From Lachnospiraceae bacterium (GTDB taxonomy: Bacteria; Bacillota; Clostridia; Lachnospirales; Lachnospiraceae): DNA of 64,000 bases. How positions within the stretch are numbered: position 1 is the stretch's first letter; every line of letters starts with the position of its first letter. The stretch is from contig JAGBBP010000047.1 of NCBI GenBank assembly GCA_017938405.1, forward strand, positions 45,371-109,370, given 5' to 3'. The translations under genes were made by a program, and so were the position numbers. Of the stretch, positions 24,181 through 33,315 are shown piece by piece. The notes beneath the pieces were generated by a model, which saw only the letters and a list, made by a program, of their open reading frames with translations, was not told where the DNA came from and ran no database searches.

Positions 24181-24383
24181 TAAAATGCCTTTTCTCTCGT
24201 GATACGGATATAAGTCTTTCTAATTACTCCGGGAAAGTATGTGATAAAGTGACGCAACCGCCCTGATGCGGCATCCATGCCTTATGGCGGGCTCGCTCAA
24301 ACTTCCTGTTTGAGCGTTGCTGACAGACAAGCGGAGTAATAAGAAAGTCTAATATCCTGCTCAAAGTTCGAAAAGGCATTTTA
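24181..24383. repeat. Structured repeat element, copy 1 (inverted relative to copy 2)
   Basis: A 203-bp palindromic element. Outer arms are a perfect 14-bp inverted repeat (24181-24194 with 24370-24383); next a 26-bp arm pair with three mismatches (24206-24231 with 24332-24357); inside, a hairpin CCGCC..GGCA/TGCC..GGCGG (24257-24290 region) and a second hairpin GCTCAAAC/GTTTGAGC (24295-24315 region). Its core is nearly identical, in reverse complement, to 33370-33596. Confidence 0.85.
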
Positions 24384-24438
24384 AAGCGGACGGTTCTATC
24401 GGACAGAATACAATGACGCAGAAAAAGAAAGTAATCCG

Positions 24439-24467
24439 AAGAAGGGCGGGCAGCCCTTCTTTTTTTC
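24439..24467 (+). terminator. Terminator downstream of repeat copy 1
   Basis: A 9-bp stem AAGAAGGGC (24439-24447) with 24453-24461, then a T run that also forms the first bases of the regulator-binding repeat. Confidence 0.8.
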
Positions 24468-24520
24468 TTTCGAAATTCTTCTGTTTTTTTTGAAGTTGCT
24501 CTTTTGATTTACCTGATAGT
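24464..24520 (+). promoter_or_regulatory. Lipoprotein/ABC operon control region with OmpR-type direct repeat
   Basis: TTCTTTCG (24465-24472) and TTCTTCTG (24476-24483) are spaced 11 bp apart, the helical spacing of PhoB/OmpR-type sites. A conserved CTTTTGATTT follows at 24501-24510. The same pattern with identical spacing lies before the response-regulator gene (30825-30870). Confidence 0.65.
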
Positions 24521-24590
24521 CTTAATTAGGGATGAGGAATATGGCAGTAGTGAAGTGTTCAGAATTTACCTGAAAGGGAGGAGTTTTACC

Positions 24591-26018
24591 ATGAAAAGAG
24601 ATTTGAGAAGGGGTTTGAAATGTAATTCGGTAGGTATGAAAAGAAGCTGCCTGTTTTTACTTTGTGGTGTTTTGTTACTTGCCGGGTGCCAAAGCACCCC
24701 GCTGACTAAGATACAGAAGCAGGGGCAATCGCAGGAGAAGATAGACATCTCCTCACTTACGGTTGAAAAAGGAAACTATTCCGATTATGAGAATGCCTGT
24801 ATCTATTACACGGCGGAGGAAGCAGGTGCCATTGTGTCGGAGTCCACGGATTTTGTTTTGCAGGAGGATTGTTATTTTCAGGTGCCGAAGGGAATTGACC
24901 ATGTCAGTACTTTTGTAAAGAAGTATCCGGAGGAGGACAGTTTGTACGATTTCTATCGAGACTTTCTTTCGATGTATGCGTATTTGTTCCCGGGTGCGGA
25001 TTTTGACGATAATCATTTGTTTTACTACGGTACAAATTCCAATAATCAGGAAGGCGATGATAAGGTAAAGACCATCGGACGAAATTTCGATGAGTATTTG
25101 GCAGAGAACAAAGAGGATGTCTATTATCTGTTTTACAGTCCGTACTTTTACGAGGGACAACCGGTAGAGAAAGGGACGCAGAATCGCTTTTTGGCGCTAT
25201 CTTCTCCGGTAGGAACGATTATGACAAATTTTAATAAGGGTTATTTGGCACAGTATATTTCGGATAGGAGACAGATGCCGAACCGGTATTTCCTCGAAAC
25301 GTATACGACACCGCGGTTTTATTCGCAAAACGGACAGTCTTTCGGCTTTGAATCCATAGAGTACCCGACAGATTCGGAGACATTACACAGAATGCTTGAC
25401 GGAAGGGAATTGTCGGTACTGGATGCGGTACATTTCTTTGAAGATTATATAAACACTTTGCCTTGTCGGGAACAGCCGAATCTGGATGTAAAAGTGACAC
25501 GTGTTTCGGCGGTGGAAATAGAGGAAGGGAAGTATTGTTACGCCTTTGAATGTACCGTTACTTTCGAAGGAATTCCATTTGACTCGGTGCCTTACGGTAC
25601 CATGGTTGTGGGTGGAGGATATGAGTGGCCTGTACGGATGGGGTATATGGCAGTGACGGACGATGTGGACGCCGCTTATGGCTTTTGCCGTTCGGTAGAA
25701 ATCTCCGAGAAGGAGGAGATAGAGCAAATCGTATCCTTTCAAAAAGCGCTAAAGTGTTGTGAAGAGAGCCTGGCCGGACTTTCAGGCATGGAACTTTGTT
25801 CTGCGGAGCTTGTGTACTGCGCGGGAGAGGGAAGAACAGCGCAGGAGCCGTATCAGAATATGGAATATACGGTTTCTCCGAATTATAAGTTTGTTTTATA
25901 CAGTCCGGAGGAGAAGCTATATTATTTCTCCTATGTGGATGCCGTTGACGGAGAGATTGTACGAGGTTTTACGACGAGAATGGGAGAAAGAGAAGAGGAA
26001 GCAGGTACGTTAGCTTAA
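24591..26018 (+). CDS. Lipoprotein 1 of the ABC/two-component locus
   Basis: A 475-residue lipoprotein. The basic start is followed by the hydrophobic run CLFLLCGVLLLAGC, with the lipobox cysteine at about residue 31, then a soluble domain expected outside the membrane. Its fold is not recognised, but its C-terminal pattern (YYFSYVDAVDGEI) and the early FQVPK segment match lipoprotein 3 (27091-28359), so the two are paralogues. ATG 24591 lies behind AAAGGGAGGAG. It is the first gene of a six-gene operon with an ABC transporter. Confidence 0.82.
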   Translation: MKRDLRRGLKCNSVGMKRSCLFLLCGVLLLAGCQSTPLTKIQKQGQSQEKIDISSLTVEKGNYSDYENACIYYTAEEAGAIVSESTDFVLQEDCYFQVPKGIDHVSTFVKKYPEEDSLYDFYRDFLSMYAYLFPGADFDDNHLFYYGTNSNNQEGDDKVKTIGRNFDEYLAENKEDVYYLFYSPYFYEGQPVEKGTQNRFLALSSPVGTIMTNFNKGYLAQYISDRRQMPNRYFLETYTTPRFYSQNGQSFGFESIEYPTDSETLHRMLDGRELSVLDAVHFFEDYINTLPCREQPNLDVKVTRVSAVEIEEGKYCYAFECTVTFEGIPFDSVPYGTMVVGGGYEWPVRMGYMAVTDDVDAAYGFCRSVEISEKEEIEQIVSFQKALKCCEESLAGLSGMELCSAELVYCAGEGRTAQEPYQNMEYTVSPNYKFVLYSPEEKLYYFSYVDAVDGEIVRGFTTRMGEREEEAGTLA

Positions 26019-26032
26019 AAGGAGGAGAGACA

Positions 26033-27061
26033 ATGAAGAAAAGAATTTTAGGTGTTGTTATGTTGCTATCTATGTTACTTATGTGCGGCGCAGGGGCTTG
26101 CGGGAAGAAGGGCGGGGACGATTACCCGTTTCCGACCCTGGCGCCGGATTGGTCCAACTGGGCGGATGGTTCCATGCCGGGAGGATACGGAGGAGGAATT
26201 GAATTATGGAAAAGTTTCGGTGGAGATGAGAAGAATTCGGCGGATACAGTGGCAAAAAATATTATGTCAGACTGGGAGGTAATCTCAAAGGACGGTACTT
26301 TGGATGTGTTCTTAAACTATTCCTTTACGGCAGGGGAATATAAGGGAAAGAAAACCATGAATACGGTTGTATTGGTTACGGTGAATGATGAGGTTTGCGA
26401 TTTTACCTTAGACGGAAAGGCGTCGGAAAATGGACTTCTGGTTACGGAAAAGCCTATGGGGGAGGAACTTACGGAGGCACTTTCTTTGAAAGACTGCAGT
26501 GTTGTAGAAGGAGAGAATGAGCTGGCGGTACATGTGGCGGTATATTTCCCGTGTGGGCATACCTGGGCGGCAAGTGACAGTTGCATTTTTGTATCGGAGA
26601 GCGAGAAAGAAAGTAGCGTAAATTATAGCGCGGATGTCAGAACGCTTACCGGATGTGAAGTGGTGACAAGCGAGGACAAAGACGAGCGGGAAATTGCACA
26701 TTGGGTAGGGAAGACGGAAGATTATTTATACGAGAAGATTTCTTTTGACAGTTCCAAACGTTGTATGACGGTAGGGACGGACAGTGAAATAAAGATGTCC
26801 TTTCCGAACCAAAGAAGGAGCGAGAAGGAACCGGTAGCACGGAAGGCGTTTGTACTGGCATTGAAAAACGGACAACCGATCGGAGCCTGGGACGGAGAAA
26901 CCATCGGTAGTTTGGTACTGGGAGAAGAAGATTTAAATGTCACCCTGCCCCTTACAATAGAAAAGAAGGCGGGAGACTATGCGCATGTATCGTTTGTTCT
27001 TTTTGACGGAGAGGATGATATGGGAACCTTTGTTACGGAGCGGCTGTTTCAGTTTCAGTAA
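26033..27061 (+). CDS. Lipoprotein 2 of the ABC/two-component locus
   Basis: A 342-residue lipoprotein with signal MKKRILGVVMLLSMLLMCGA and a cysteine after GAGA at about residue 23, followed by KKGGDD and a proline-rich stretch. The rest is soluble and beta-rich by appearance, without a recognised domain. It does not obviously share sequence with lipoproteins 1 and 3. It starts 14 bp after lipoprotein 1 with AAGGAGGAG upstream. Confidence 0.78.
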   Translation: MKKRILGVVMLLSMLLMCGAGACGKKGGDDYPFPTLAPDWSNWADGSMPGGYGGGIELWKSFGGDEKNSADTVAKNIMSDWEVISKDGTLDVFLNYSFTAGEYKGKKTMNTVVLVTVNDEVCDFTLDGKASENGLLVTEKPMGEELTEALSLKDCSVVEGENELAVHVAVYFPCGHTWAASDSCIFVSESEKESSVNYSADVRTLTGCEVVTSEDKDEREIAHWVGKTEDYLYEKISFDSSKRCMTVGTDSEIKMSFPNQRRSEKEPVARKAFVLALKNGQPIGAWDGETIGSLVLGEEDLNVTLPLTIEKKAGDYAHVSFVLFDGEDDMGTFVTERLFQFQ

Positions 27062-27090
27062 CGGAATGAGAGAATAGAGGAGATAAGAAA

Positions 27091-28359
27091 ATGCAGAGTG
27101 AAAAAATGAAAAGATGTGTTGCAAAACTTATGGCACTGACCATGATGCTTTTGAGCATGTCCGGTCTTGTTGCCTGTAACCGGTCCGATTCCGGAGAAAT
27201 AACATCCAAGTATCCCCTGACCGCCATTTCCGCTGTTGGGAATCAGAATTCTGCAGAGGCGGTATTGGACGGAGAATACGAAAACATCATCTTTGCGGAG
27301 GACTTTCATGTGGAGGTTCCTAAGATGGAGTCCTTCCATACCTTTACCATGACCAGAAAGCCGGGAGTATCTGCCGAGCTGACCTATGAGCGGTATCTTG
27401 CGGCGGTGGAACGGTATTTTCCGGGGGTGTTTACGGAGGAGGAAAAACGTAAGGGGTGTCAGGTACTCGGAAAGGATGCTGCAGGCAACACTGTTAGCGG
27501 AACCTATGAGCAGGTAAAGGATAAGCTTGCGGGAGACGATCAGGGAATCGCCATGCTTCTGGTCAATGACAGGGCCTGTTTGCAGATTTTCGGTTGTGGT
27601 TATACCCAGACCGCAACGGGAAATGCAGCATACTTATTAGATAACCCGGAAGGCGGAAACGTGGGAATGTATGTTGCTGCGGATGCCAATACGGTGACGG
27701 AGAAAATTTATATTCCACAAAGCGGTGCCGTAGAGGAGCGGGTGTATCCGCTGATTGACGGTGAGGTGAAGCTGACGGATGCCATTGCTTATACGGAGGA
27801 GTTTTTTCAAAACGGGTTTGACGAAGGAGTAGCCAATCCGGAGCTGATTCCAGAGGTGTGTGAGGCCTGGGTGGTGGACATGGGAGACGGAATTTACGGC
27901 TATCATTTTACCATGACGCCGACCTATCATGGAATCCGGTTTGATGCCCAGCCGATGAATAATGCCGGAAGCTCCAGTTCCAGCGGCGTTCGAAACAGTA
28001 AAAATTACAGTAATTTTCCGGGATATGCCTTTACGATTGAACAGGGAAAGCTAGATTCCATTATGATTGTGGGGACGAAACTGGCTTATGATATTAAGGA
28101 TGTAAAGACGCACCGGGAGATGATTTCCGCAAAGCAGGCAATTGAGATTCTTTCCGAAGAGGTGTCCGGACATGCGGGGCTTGTGATTGAACGTGCAGAG
28201 TTTTTATATGCACCCTATCAGGAAGGAGAAACGGACGGTTCTCTTCTTAAGACAGATGCCATGTGGCGCTTTGCGGGACGAAATAAGAATGACGGATTAC
28301 GCTATCTTTTTTATGTGAATGCGGTAACCGGAGAATTTGATTATTATCATTATTCCTAG
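27091..28359 (+). CDS. Lipoprotein 3 of the ABC/two-component locus
   Basis: A 422-residue lipoprotein with signal LMALTMMLLSMSGLVAC (lipobox LVAC, cysteine about residue 29). The mature part is related to lipoprotein 1: a HVEVPKMESFHTF region near the start and YLFYVNAVTGEF at the end. A serine-rich stretch (NNAGSSSSSGVRNSK) lies near residue 290. The function is unknown; in this setting it may sense or bind an envelope-active compound. Confidence 0.8.
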   Translation: MQSEKMKRCVAKLMALTMMLLSMSGLVACNRSDSGEITSKYPLTAISAVGNQNSAEAVLDGEYENIIFAEDFHVEVPKMESFHTFTMTRKPGVSAELTYERYLAAVERYFPGVFTEEEKRKGCQVLGKDAAGNTVSGTYEQVKDKLAGDDQGIAMLLVNDRACLQIFGCGYTQTATGNAAYLLDNPEGGNVGMYVAADANTVTEKIYIPQSGAVEERVYPLIDGEVKLTDAIAYTEEFFQNGFDEGVANPELIPEVCEAWVVDMGDGIYGYHFTMTPTYHGIRFDAQPMNNAGSSSSSGVRNSKNYSNFPGYAFTIEQGKLDSIMIVGTKLAYDIKDVKTHREMISAKQAIEILSEEVSGHAGLVIERAEFLYAPYQEGETDGSLLKTDAMWRFAGRNKNDGLRYLFYVNAVTGEFDYYHYS

Positions 28360-28398
28360 TACAACGATGTTGTTTGATTGGACTTGGAGGAGAGAAAA

Positions 28399-29295
28399 AT
28401 GAAAACCTTAAGATATTGCAAGGTGAATCTGCAGAAAGTGTTTACCGGTCCCGGGTTTTACCTTTGTATCCTGTTTACATTGATTCTCTGCTTTACGGCG
28501 GAGGCCTATACGGATTATGCAGAGAACAAGGTATATTCGGTATTCGGGCTGTGGCTCGGGTTTTCGAAAGAGGAGATGCTTACCCGTACCGAAATGAGTG
28601 CCTATCAGGTACTCGGTAAGGCAACCGGCGGGTGGCTGGCTACCTTTTTGCCGATTGTGGCGGCCTTTCCGTTTCTGCCTTTGTTGTGCGACGAGAGTAC
28701 ATCAAAGAATGTACGGTACTCTGTACACAGAGGGTCAAAAGCATGCTTTGTTGCCGGACGGTTTCTTACGGCGTTGGTGTCCGGCGGTCTGGCGGTGCTT
28801 TGCGGGTTTGCCTTGTTTACGGGGGCGGTTTATCTTATGTTTCCGGATATCGGAGCCTATGGGCCGGAAGTGCGGGAGTCAGCGGAATGGTGGATTGCAG
28901 GGACATATCCCTTGTTTCCGAAGCTTGGGTATCCTTACCTTGTAATGTTGGATTTTATCGAGATGTTTTTGTACGGTGCGTTTTATGCGGTGCCAGCACT
29001 TTTGGTATCGGCTTTTTTTAAGAACAAATACTTTGTACTGTGCCTCCCGTTCTTTTTCAAATATTTGTTGAATTACGTTTATGTGGCTGTTGAGATAAAG
29101 GCTTATGAGTCCTTCGGCACGGTAGATGAAAGGGTATTTACGGTACTTTCGGCTACAGATCCGGATGCACTTGGGAACCTTTTTTCTTACGGAACTACAA
29201 TATGGTGGAATGTGCTGTTACATATTGCCGTGCTGGTGATTTTCTCTCTTTTGTATACCATTGTTATGAACAGGAGGGTGGAGTTCGGTGAATAA
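28399..29295 (+). CDS. ABC-2 type transporter membrane subunit 1
   Basis: A 298-residue membrane protein with about six hydrophobic segments (for example FYLCILFTLILCF, LATFLPIVAAFPFLPLLCD, ALVSGGLAVLCGFALF). The layout, an N-terminal segment, an external loop, then paired segments, is that of ABC-2 permeases. It overlaps the next permease gene by 8 bp, so the pair is likely heterodimeric. ATG 28399 follows GGAGGAG. Confidence 0.75.
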   Translation: MKTLRYCKVNLQKVFTGPGFYLCILFTLILCFTAEAYTDYAENKVYSVFGLWLGFSKEEMLTRTEMSAYQVLGKATGGWLATFLPIVAAFPFLPLLCDESTSKNVRYSVHRGSKACFVAGRFLTALVSGGLAVLCGFALFTGAVYLMFPDIGAYGPEVRESAEWWIAGTYPLFPKLGYPYLVMLDFIEMFLYGAFYAVPALLVSAFFKNKYFVLCLPFFFKYLLNYVYVAVEIKAYESFGTVDERVFTVLSATDPDALGNLFSYGTTIWWNVLLHIAVLVIFSLLYTIVMNRRVEFGE

Positions 29296-30157
29296 ACTAA
29301 GCTTTCGTGCTGTGTGGAATGTGGCACGGTGCGAGTATGTCAAATGGATTACCAATCCCCGGATGATTCTGGTGGGAGTAGTGCTGGTCTTTATCAGAGG
29401 CTTTGCCATTACTCCGCTTCTTACCCGGGCAGTCCGGTACGGAGAGCCTTTGCATGTGTTAGAGCCTTTCCTTGCGGTGTGCAATTCCAGACTGTCCGTG
29501 TTTTTATTGCCATGTGCCTTTCTTTTGTTAATCAGTGACTTCCCGGTGTTCGGTCAAAATGCCCTCTTCTTTCTAAGCCGCACCGGGAAGAAAACCTGGT
29601 TTTTCGGACAGGTTTTGTTTATGCTACTAAGTATTTTTACTTATATCGGAGTGATTCTTCTCGGCTGTATAGGAATGAGCAAAGGGGTGTTCGGAAGTAA
29701 CTGGAGTGATTCCGTGACGCAGTTTGATGCAATGTTTCCTGAGGAGGCGGGCGGTTTTTCCGGCCAATTACTTCCGCCCAATTTGTACAATCAGATGAGT
29801 CTTTGGAGTGCGTTTTTCTGGATTGTACTGTTACTGCTTTTGTACTTGCTTTTGCTGGCAATGGTATTGTGTCTGATGAAGTTGTCCGGTTTGCGGAGCG
29901 CGGGCTTGTTTACGGCAGTGGGGGTGGTTGCGTTGGGAGTAACTACCTGTGCCTTGAATACACCGGTCATGTGGTATTTTCCCATGGCAAATACCATTGT
30001 GTGGTTACACTATGAGGAATTGTTGCGGAGGCCGGTTACACCGGTGTCGGATTCTTTACTCTATTTTATCGTGATTCTTGTATTGCTTTTTGCAGGGGCG
30101 TTTTTTGCGCTGAGAAAGATGCAATTACTGAATACGGAACAGGAGGATGAGGGATGA
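29288..30157 (+). CDS. ABC-2 type transporter membrane subunit 2
   Basis: A 289-residue membrane protein with about six hydrophobic segments (LSVFLLPCAFLLLIS, VLFMLLSIFTYIGVILLG, FFWIVLLLLLYLLLLAMVL, LYFIVILVLLFAGAFFAL). It begins with GTG at 29288 behind GGAGGG and overlaps both its upstream neighbour (8 bp) and the downstream ATPase gene (4 bp), indicating a tightly coupled transporter. Confidence 0.75.
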   Translation: MNKLSFRAVWNVARCEYVKWITNPRMILVGVVLVFIRGFAITPLLTRAVRYGEPLHVLEPFLAVCNSRLSVFLLPCAFLLLISDFPVFGQNALFFLSRTGKKTWFFGQVLFMLLSIFTYIGVILLGCIGMSKGVFGSNWSDSVTQFDAMFPEEAGGFSGQLLPPNLYNQMSLWSAFFWIVLLLLLYLLLLAMVLCLMKLSGLRSAGLFTAVGVVALGVTTCALNTPVMWYFPMANTIVWLHYEELLRRPVTPVSDSLLYFIVILVLLFAGAFFALRKMQLLNTEQEDEG

Positions 30158-30795
30158 TTCAGGTAAAGGATGTAAGTCTGACCATAAAGAAAACCGAGAT
30201 TTTAAGGCACGTGACGGTGGCTTTTGAAAAAGGGAAAATCCATGGGCTGATTGGAAGAAACGGAAGCGGAAAGACCATGCTGATGAAATGTATTTGCGGG
30301 TTTGTAAAGCCGACGGAAGGAACGATTATCGTGAACGGAAAACAAGTAGGAAAGGATTGTGATTTTCCGGATTCCGTGGGCATGATTATCGAGACACCGG
30401 GTTTTATACCCTATTATTCCGGCTATAAGAACCTGAAGCTTCTGGCGGACCTTCGGAAAAAGATTACGGGAGAACAGGTAAAAGAAGCCATGGGACGGGT
30501 AGGGCTGGACCCGGAACTAAAGCGCCATGTGAGGAAATATTCCCTCGGTATGCGGCAGCGGCTGGGGCTGGCCCAGGCCATTATGGAAAATCCGGAGCTC
30601 TTAATCTTAGACGAGCCCATGAACGGGCTAGATAAAGAGGGCGTGGCAGATATGCGCCGGTATTTGCTGGATTTGAAGAAGCAGGGCAAAACGATTCTTA
30701 TTGCCTCCCATTCCACGGAGGATATTGCGGTGTTGTGCGACACGGTGTGGGAGATGGACAAGGGGAGGTTAATGAGGAAAGATGAAAATATGTAA
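30154..30795 (+). CDS. ABC transporter ATP-binding protein
   Basis: A 213-residue ATPase that would drive the two permeases. Walker A is GRNGSGKT near residue 36, the signature YSLGMRQRLGLAQ near 131, Walker B LLILDEPMNG near 150 and the switch histidine in ASHSTED near 187. It is of the small bacteriocin/antimicrobial-export type (BcrA/LanF-like). It is the last gene of the operon, followed after about 30 bp by the response-regulator control region. Confidence 0.9.
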   Translation: MIQVKDVSLTIKKTEILRHVTVAFEKGKIHGLIGRNGSGKTMLMKCICGFVKPTEGTIIVNGKQVGKDCDFPDSVGMIIETPGFIPYYSGYKNLKLLADLRKKITGEQVKEAMGRVGLDPELKRHVRKYSLGMRQRLGLAQAIMENPELLILDEPMNGLDKEGVADMRRYLLDLKKQGKTILIASHSTEDIAVLCDTVWEMDKGRLMRKDENM

Positions 30796-30823
30796 CCCCG
30801 TGTTGCTTTTTCGATGGTTGTGA

Positions 30824-30882
30824 TTTCTTTCGAAATTCTTTCGTTTTTTGCGGTGGTTTTCTTTTGATTTGTATGGTAGGAT
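30824..30882 (+). promoter_or_regulatory. Control region of the two-component genes with OmpR-type direct repeat
   Basis: A perfect pair TTCTTTCG (30825-30832 and 30836-30843) at 11-bp spacing, then CTTTTGATTT at 30861-30870 and a TATGGTAGGATAG region. Its spacing is identical to that upstream of the lipoprotein/ABC operon, pointing to shared control. Confidence 0.7.
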
Positions 30883-30916
30883 AGAGGAAGAAGGATGGTA
30901 AAAGCGGAGGGATGGC

Positions 30917-31612
30917 ATGTATAACATATTAGTTGTGGAGGATGACCGGGAAATCAGAGACGGTATCGAGATATTTTTAAAAAGTCAGGGGTACCGGGTG
31001 TTTCAAGCCGAGGATGGTATCCGGGGGCTGGAATTGATGAAGGAAAATGAAATTCATCTTGCCATCGTAGATATTATGATGCCCCGGATGGACGGAATTA
31101 CCATGACGATGAAACTGAGAGAAACCTACGATTTTCCGGTAATTATGTTGTCCGCAAAATCGGAGGAAACGGATAAGGTGGTGGGGCTTAATATCGGTGC
31201 GGACGATTATGTGACAAAGCCCTTTGCTCCGTTAGAATTGCTGGCCCGGGTAAATTCCCAGCTACGGCGTTATATGAAATTCGGTTTGCCACAACCGGAG
31301 CAGGGAGGACGCCGTTACGTAGAAGGCGGTTTGGAAGTGGACGAGGATACGGTGGAGGTAACCGTGGACGGCAATCCGGTGAAGCTTACCCCGATTGAGT
31401 TTAAGATTTTGTTGCTTCTGATCAAGCATCCCGGCCGGGTGTTTTCCGCAGACGAGATTTATGAGAGCGTGTGGAATGAACGGGCAATCAATACGGATAC
31501 GGTAATGGTACATGTAAGAAATCTTCGGGAAAAAGTGGAAATCAACCCGAAAAATCCAAAATATGTAAAGGTGGTGTGGGGCGTTGGCTATAAGCTCGAA
31601 AAGCAAAAATAA
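30917..31612 (+). CDS. OmpR/PhoB family response regulator
   Basis: A 231-residue regulator. The receiver domain has acidic D9/D10, the phospho-acceptor D52 (LAIVDIMMP), and K in VTKPF near 103; the C-terminal winged helix begins near residue 130 and includes LTPIEFKILLLLIKHPG and VRNLREKVE. It is likely phosphorylated by the kinase encoded next. The 11-bp-spaced repeats before this gene and before the ABC operon fit its class, so it is the prime candidate for their regulator. Confidence 0.93.
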   Translation: MYNILVVEDDREIRDGIEIFLKSQGYRVFQAEDGIRGLELMKENEIHLAIVDIMMPRMDGITMTMKLRETYDFPVIMLSAKSEETDKVVGLNIGADDYVTKPFAPLELLARVNSQLRRYMKFGLPQPEQGGRRYVEGGLEVDEDTVEVTVDGNPVKLTPIEFKILLLLIKHPGRVFSADEIYESVWNERAINTDTVMVHVRNLREKVEINPKNPKYVKVVWGVGYKLEKQK

Positions 31613-33296
31613 ACTCAGAGTTTTGTGTTTTCTTTTTATGATGTCATGCACGGCAACAGGTGTATTATTTTTGATGAGGGAAATAAGCTGGGCAAGAAAT
31701 ATTTATGGTTTTGTATCGGGAAAGTCTTCCGGTGTAACTCTATGGGGAGTTTTTTACAGTGAGGAACATGTAAGGCTGATACAGTTTCTTGCGGATGATG
31801 GGATACATTTGACTTTTTGTGCATTGATTGTATTGATGGCTTTTTTGATACTGTTCCTTCGCAGCAAACGTATCTGGAAGGATGCGGAGAACTATGGTCG
31901 AAAGAAGCTGTTTCTTCCGGCAGAAGTTGTGATTGCGGCCTTCTGTTGGGCCGGAAGGCTGGAACAGTACTTTCGGGAAGAAATGAATTGGCTATATGTT
32001 TTTTATAAATGGCCGAAAAAAGAATTGAAGTGGAATTTGGAATATGTGGGTTACGTTTTATTTCCTACGGGAGTGGTGCTTGTATATTTCTTTCTCTGCT
32101 TCTGGTATATTCGTCCCTTGTTTTCTCTGGGAATCAAGGAGTATATAAAGCAATACAGTCTGATTTATAGGATTGTTCAAGCGGTCCTGCGGTTCTGTAA
32201 ACGAACCTGGAAATATTTCAAAAAGCAGGGAGCTTTGGTAATGGACGAACTGACGTTGGTAAAACAAGAAGCAGATGAACTGGAGTTGAAGAGTAAGTCC
32301 ACAAAGCTGATAAAAAGAATTGTATTGATTCACACCGCTATTTTGGCAGTCTGTGTTTGCTGCTGGTTTGTCGGACTTCCTTTGCTGGTAATTTATGCCT
32401 TTGCCTTGTTCCGCTATTTGGTGAAATTTTATCAAAAAACAAGAGCGGAATATAGGGTATTGGTGTCTGAGGTAGACAAGATGGTGGAGGGAGAATTGAC
32501 CGATCCGGTAGCCGGAGAACTCGGCATGTTTGAACCCATCGGAGCAGAGCTGGATAAGGTGAAACAAGGTTTCCGGAAGGCCGTGGAGGAAGAAGTAAGA
32601 AGCGAGCGGATGAAAACGGAACTGATCACCAATGTGTCCCATGATTTGAAAACGCCGCTCACCGCCATTCTGACCTATGTGGAACTGTTGAAGCAGGAAG
32701 GGATTACGGAGGAAGAAAGAGCTACTTATATTGCAACATTGGAGAAAAAGTCCAATCGCCTCAAGGTATTAATCGAGGATTTGTTTGAGATAAGCCGTGC
32801 TGCTAGCAATACGGTGGAACTTATGCAGACGGAAGTGGATTTGGTAAAGATGGTAAAGCAGGCAGCGGTGGAGCATGAGGAACTGCTTACGGCGGCAACT
32901 CTCAGCCTGCGCCGGACCATGCCGGAGGAACCTTGCATGGTATACGTGGATGGTCAGAAAACTTACCGCATCTTTGAAAACCTGTTTTCCAACATATGCA
33001 AATATGCCATGCCGGGAAGCCGTGTGTATGTCCGGGTGTATGAGAAAATGGGCTGGTATTATGCGGAATTAAAGAACATATCCGCCATGGAATTGTCGGT
33101 GGATGCCGAAGAACTGACGGAGCGCTTTGTACGGGGAGACGCCTCCCGGAATACGGAAGGCTCCGGACTGGGCCTTGCCATCGCAAAGAGCCTGACGGAG
33201 GTACAGGGCGGAAGTTTCCGGGTGGAAACCGACGGAGATTTATTTAAAGTGGAAGTGGGGTTTCCTAAGTTAATATATGAGGAAGTGAAAGCGTAA
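31584..33296 (+). CDS. Membrane sensor histidine kinase
   Basis: A 570-residue kinase. It has hydrophobic segments near residues 12-30, 68-88, 105-120, 153-175 and 250-280, then a HAMP-like linker, the HisKA domain with H353 in NVSHDLKTPLT, and the ATPase domain with NLFSNICKYA and GSGLGLAIAKSL. It overlaps the regulator gene by 29 bp and starts with TTG at 31584; a later ATG at 31638 would remove part of the first membrane segment. The short extracellular loops suggest sensing within or near the membrane, as in antimicrobial-peptide systems (inference). Confidence 0.87.
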   Translation: MAISSKSKNKLRVLCFLFMMSCTATGVLFLMREISWARNIYGFVSGKSSGVTLWGVFYSEEHVRLIQFLADDGIHLTFCALIVLMAFLILFLRSKRIWKDAENYGRKKLFLPAEVVIAAFCWAGRLEQYFREEMNWLYVFYKWPKKELKWNLEYVGYVLFPTGVVLVYFFLCFWYIRPLFSLGIKEYIKQYSLIYRIVQAVLRFCKRTWKYFKKQGALVMDELTLVKQEADELELKSKSTKLIKRIVLIHTAILAVCVCCWFVGLPLLVIYAFALFRYLVKFYQKTRAEYRVLVSEVDKMVEGELTDPVAGELGMFEPIGAELDKVKQGFRKAVEEEVRSERMKTELITNVSHDLKTPLTAILTYVELLKQEGITEEERATYIATLEKKSNRLKVLIEDLFEISRAASNTVELMQTEVDLVKMVKQAAVEHEELLTAATLSLRRTMPEEPCMVYVDGQKTYRIFENLFSNICKYAMPGSRVYVRVYEKMGWYYAELKNISAMELSVDAEELTERFVRGDASRNTEGSGLGLAIAKSLTEVQGGSFRVETDGDLFKVEVGFPKLIYEEVKA

Positions 33297-33315
33297 AAGT
33301 TGAAGTAAAAGGTAG

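Noticed and set aside
24181..24383. Interpretation of the repeat purely as a MITE
   Set aside because: Terminal arms fit, but the fully different yet self-complementary outer stems and the compensated inner hairpin are not expected of a simple transposon derivative. It is kept open as a secondary explanation.
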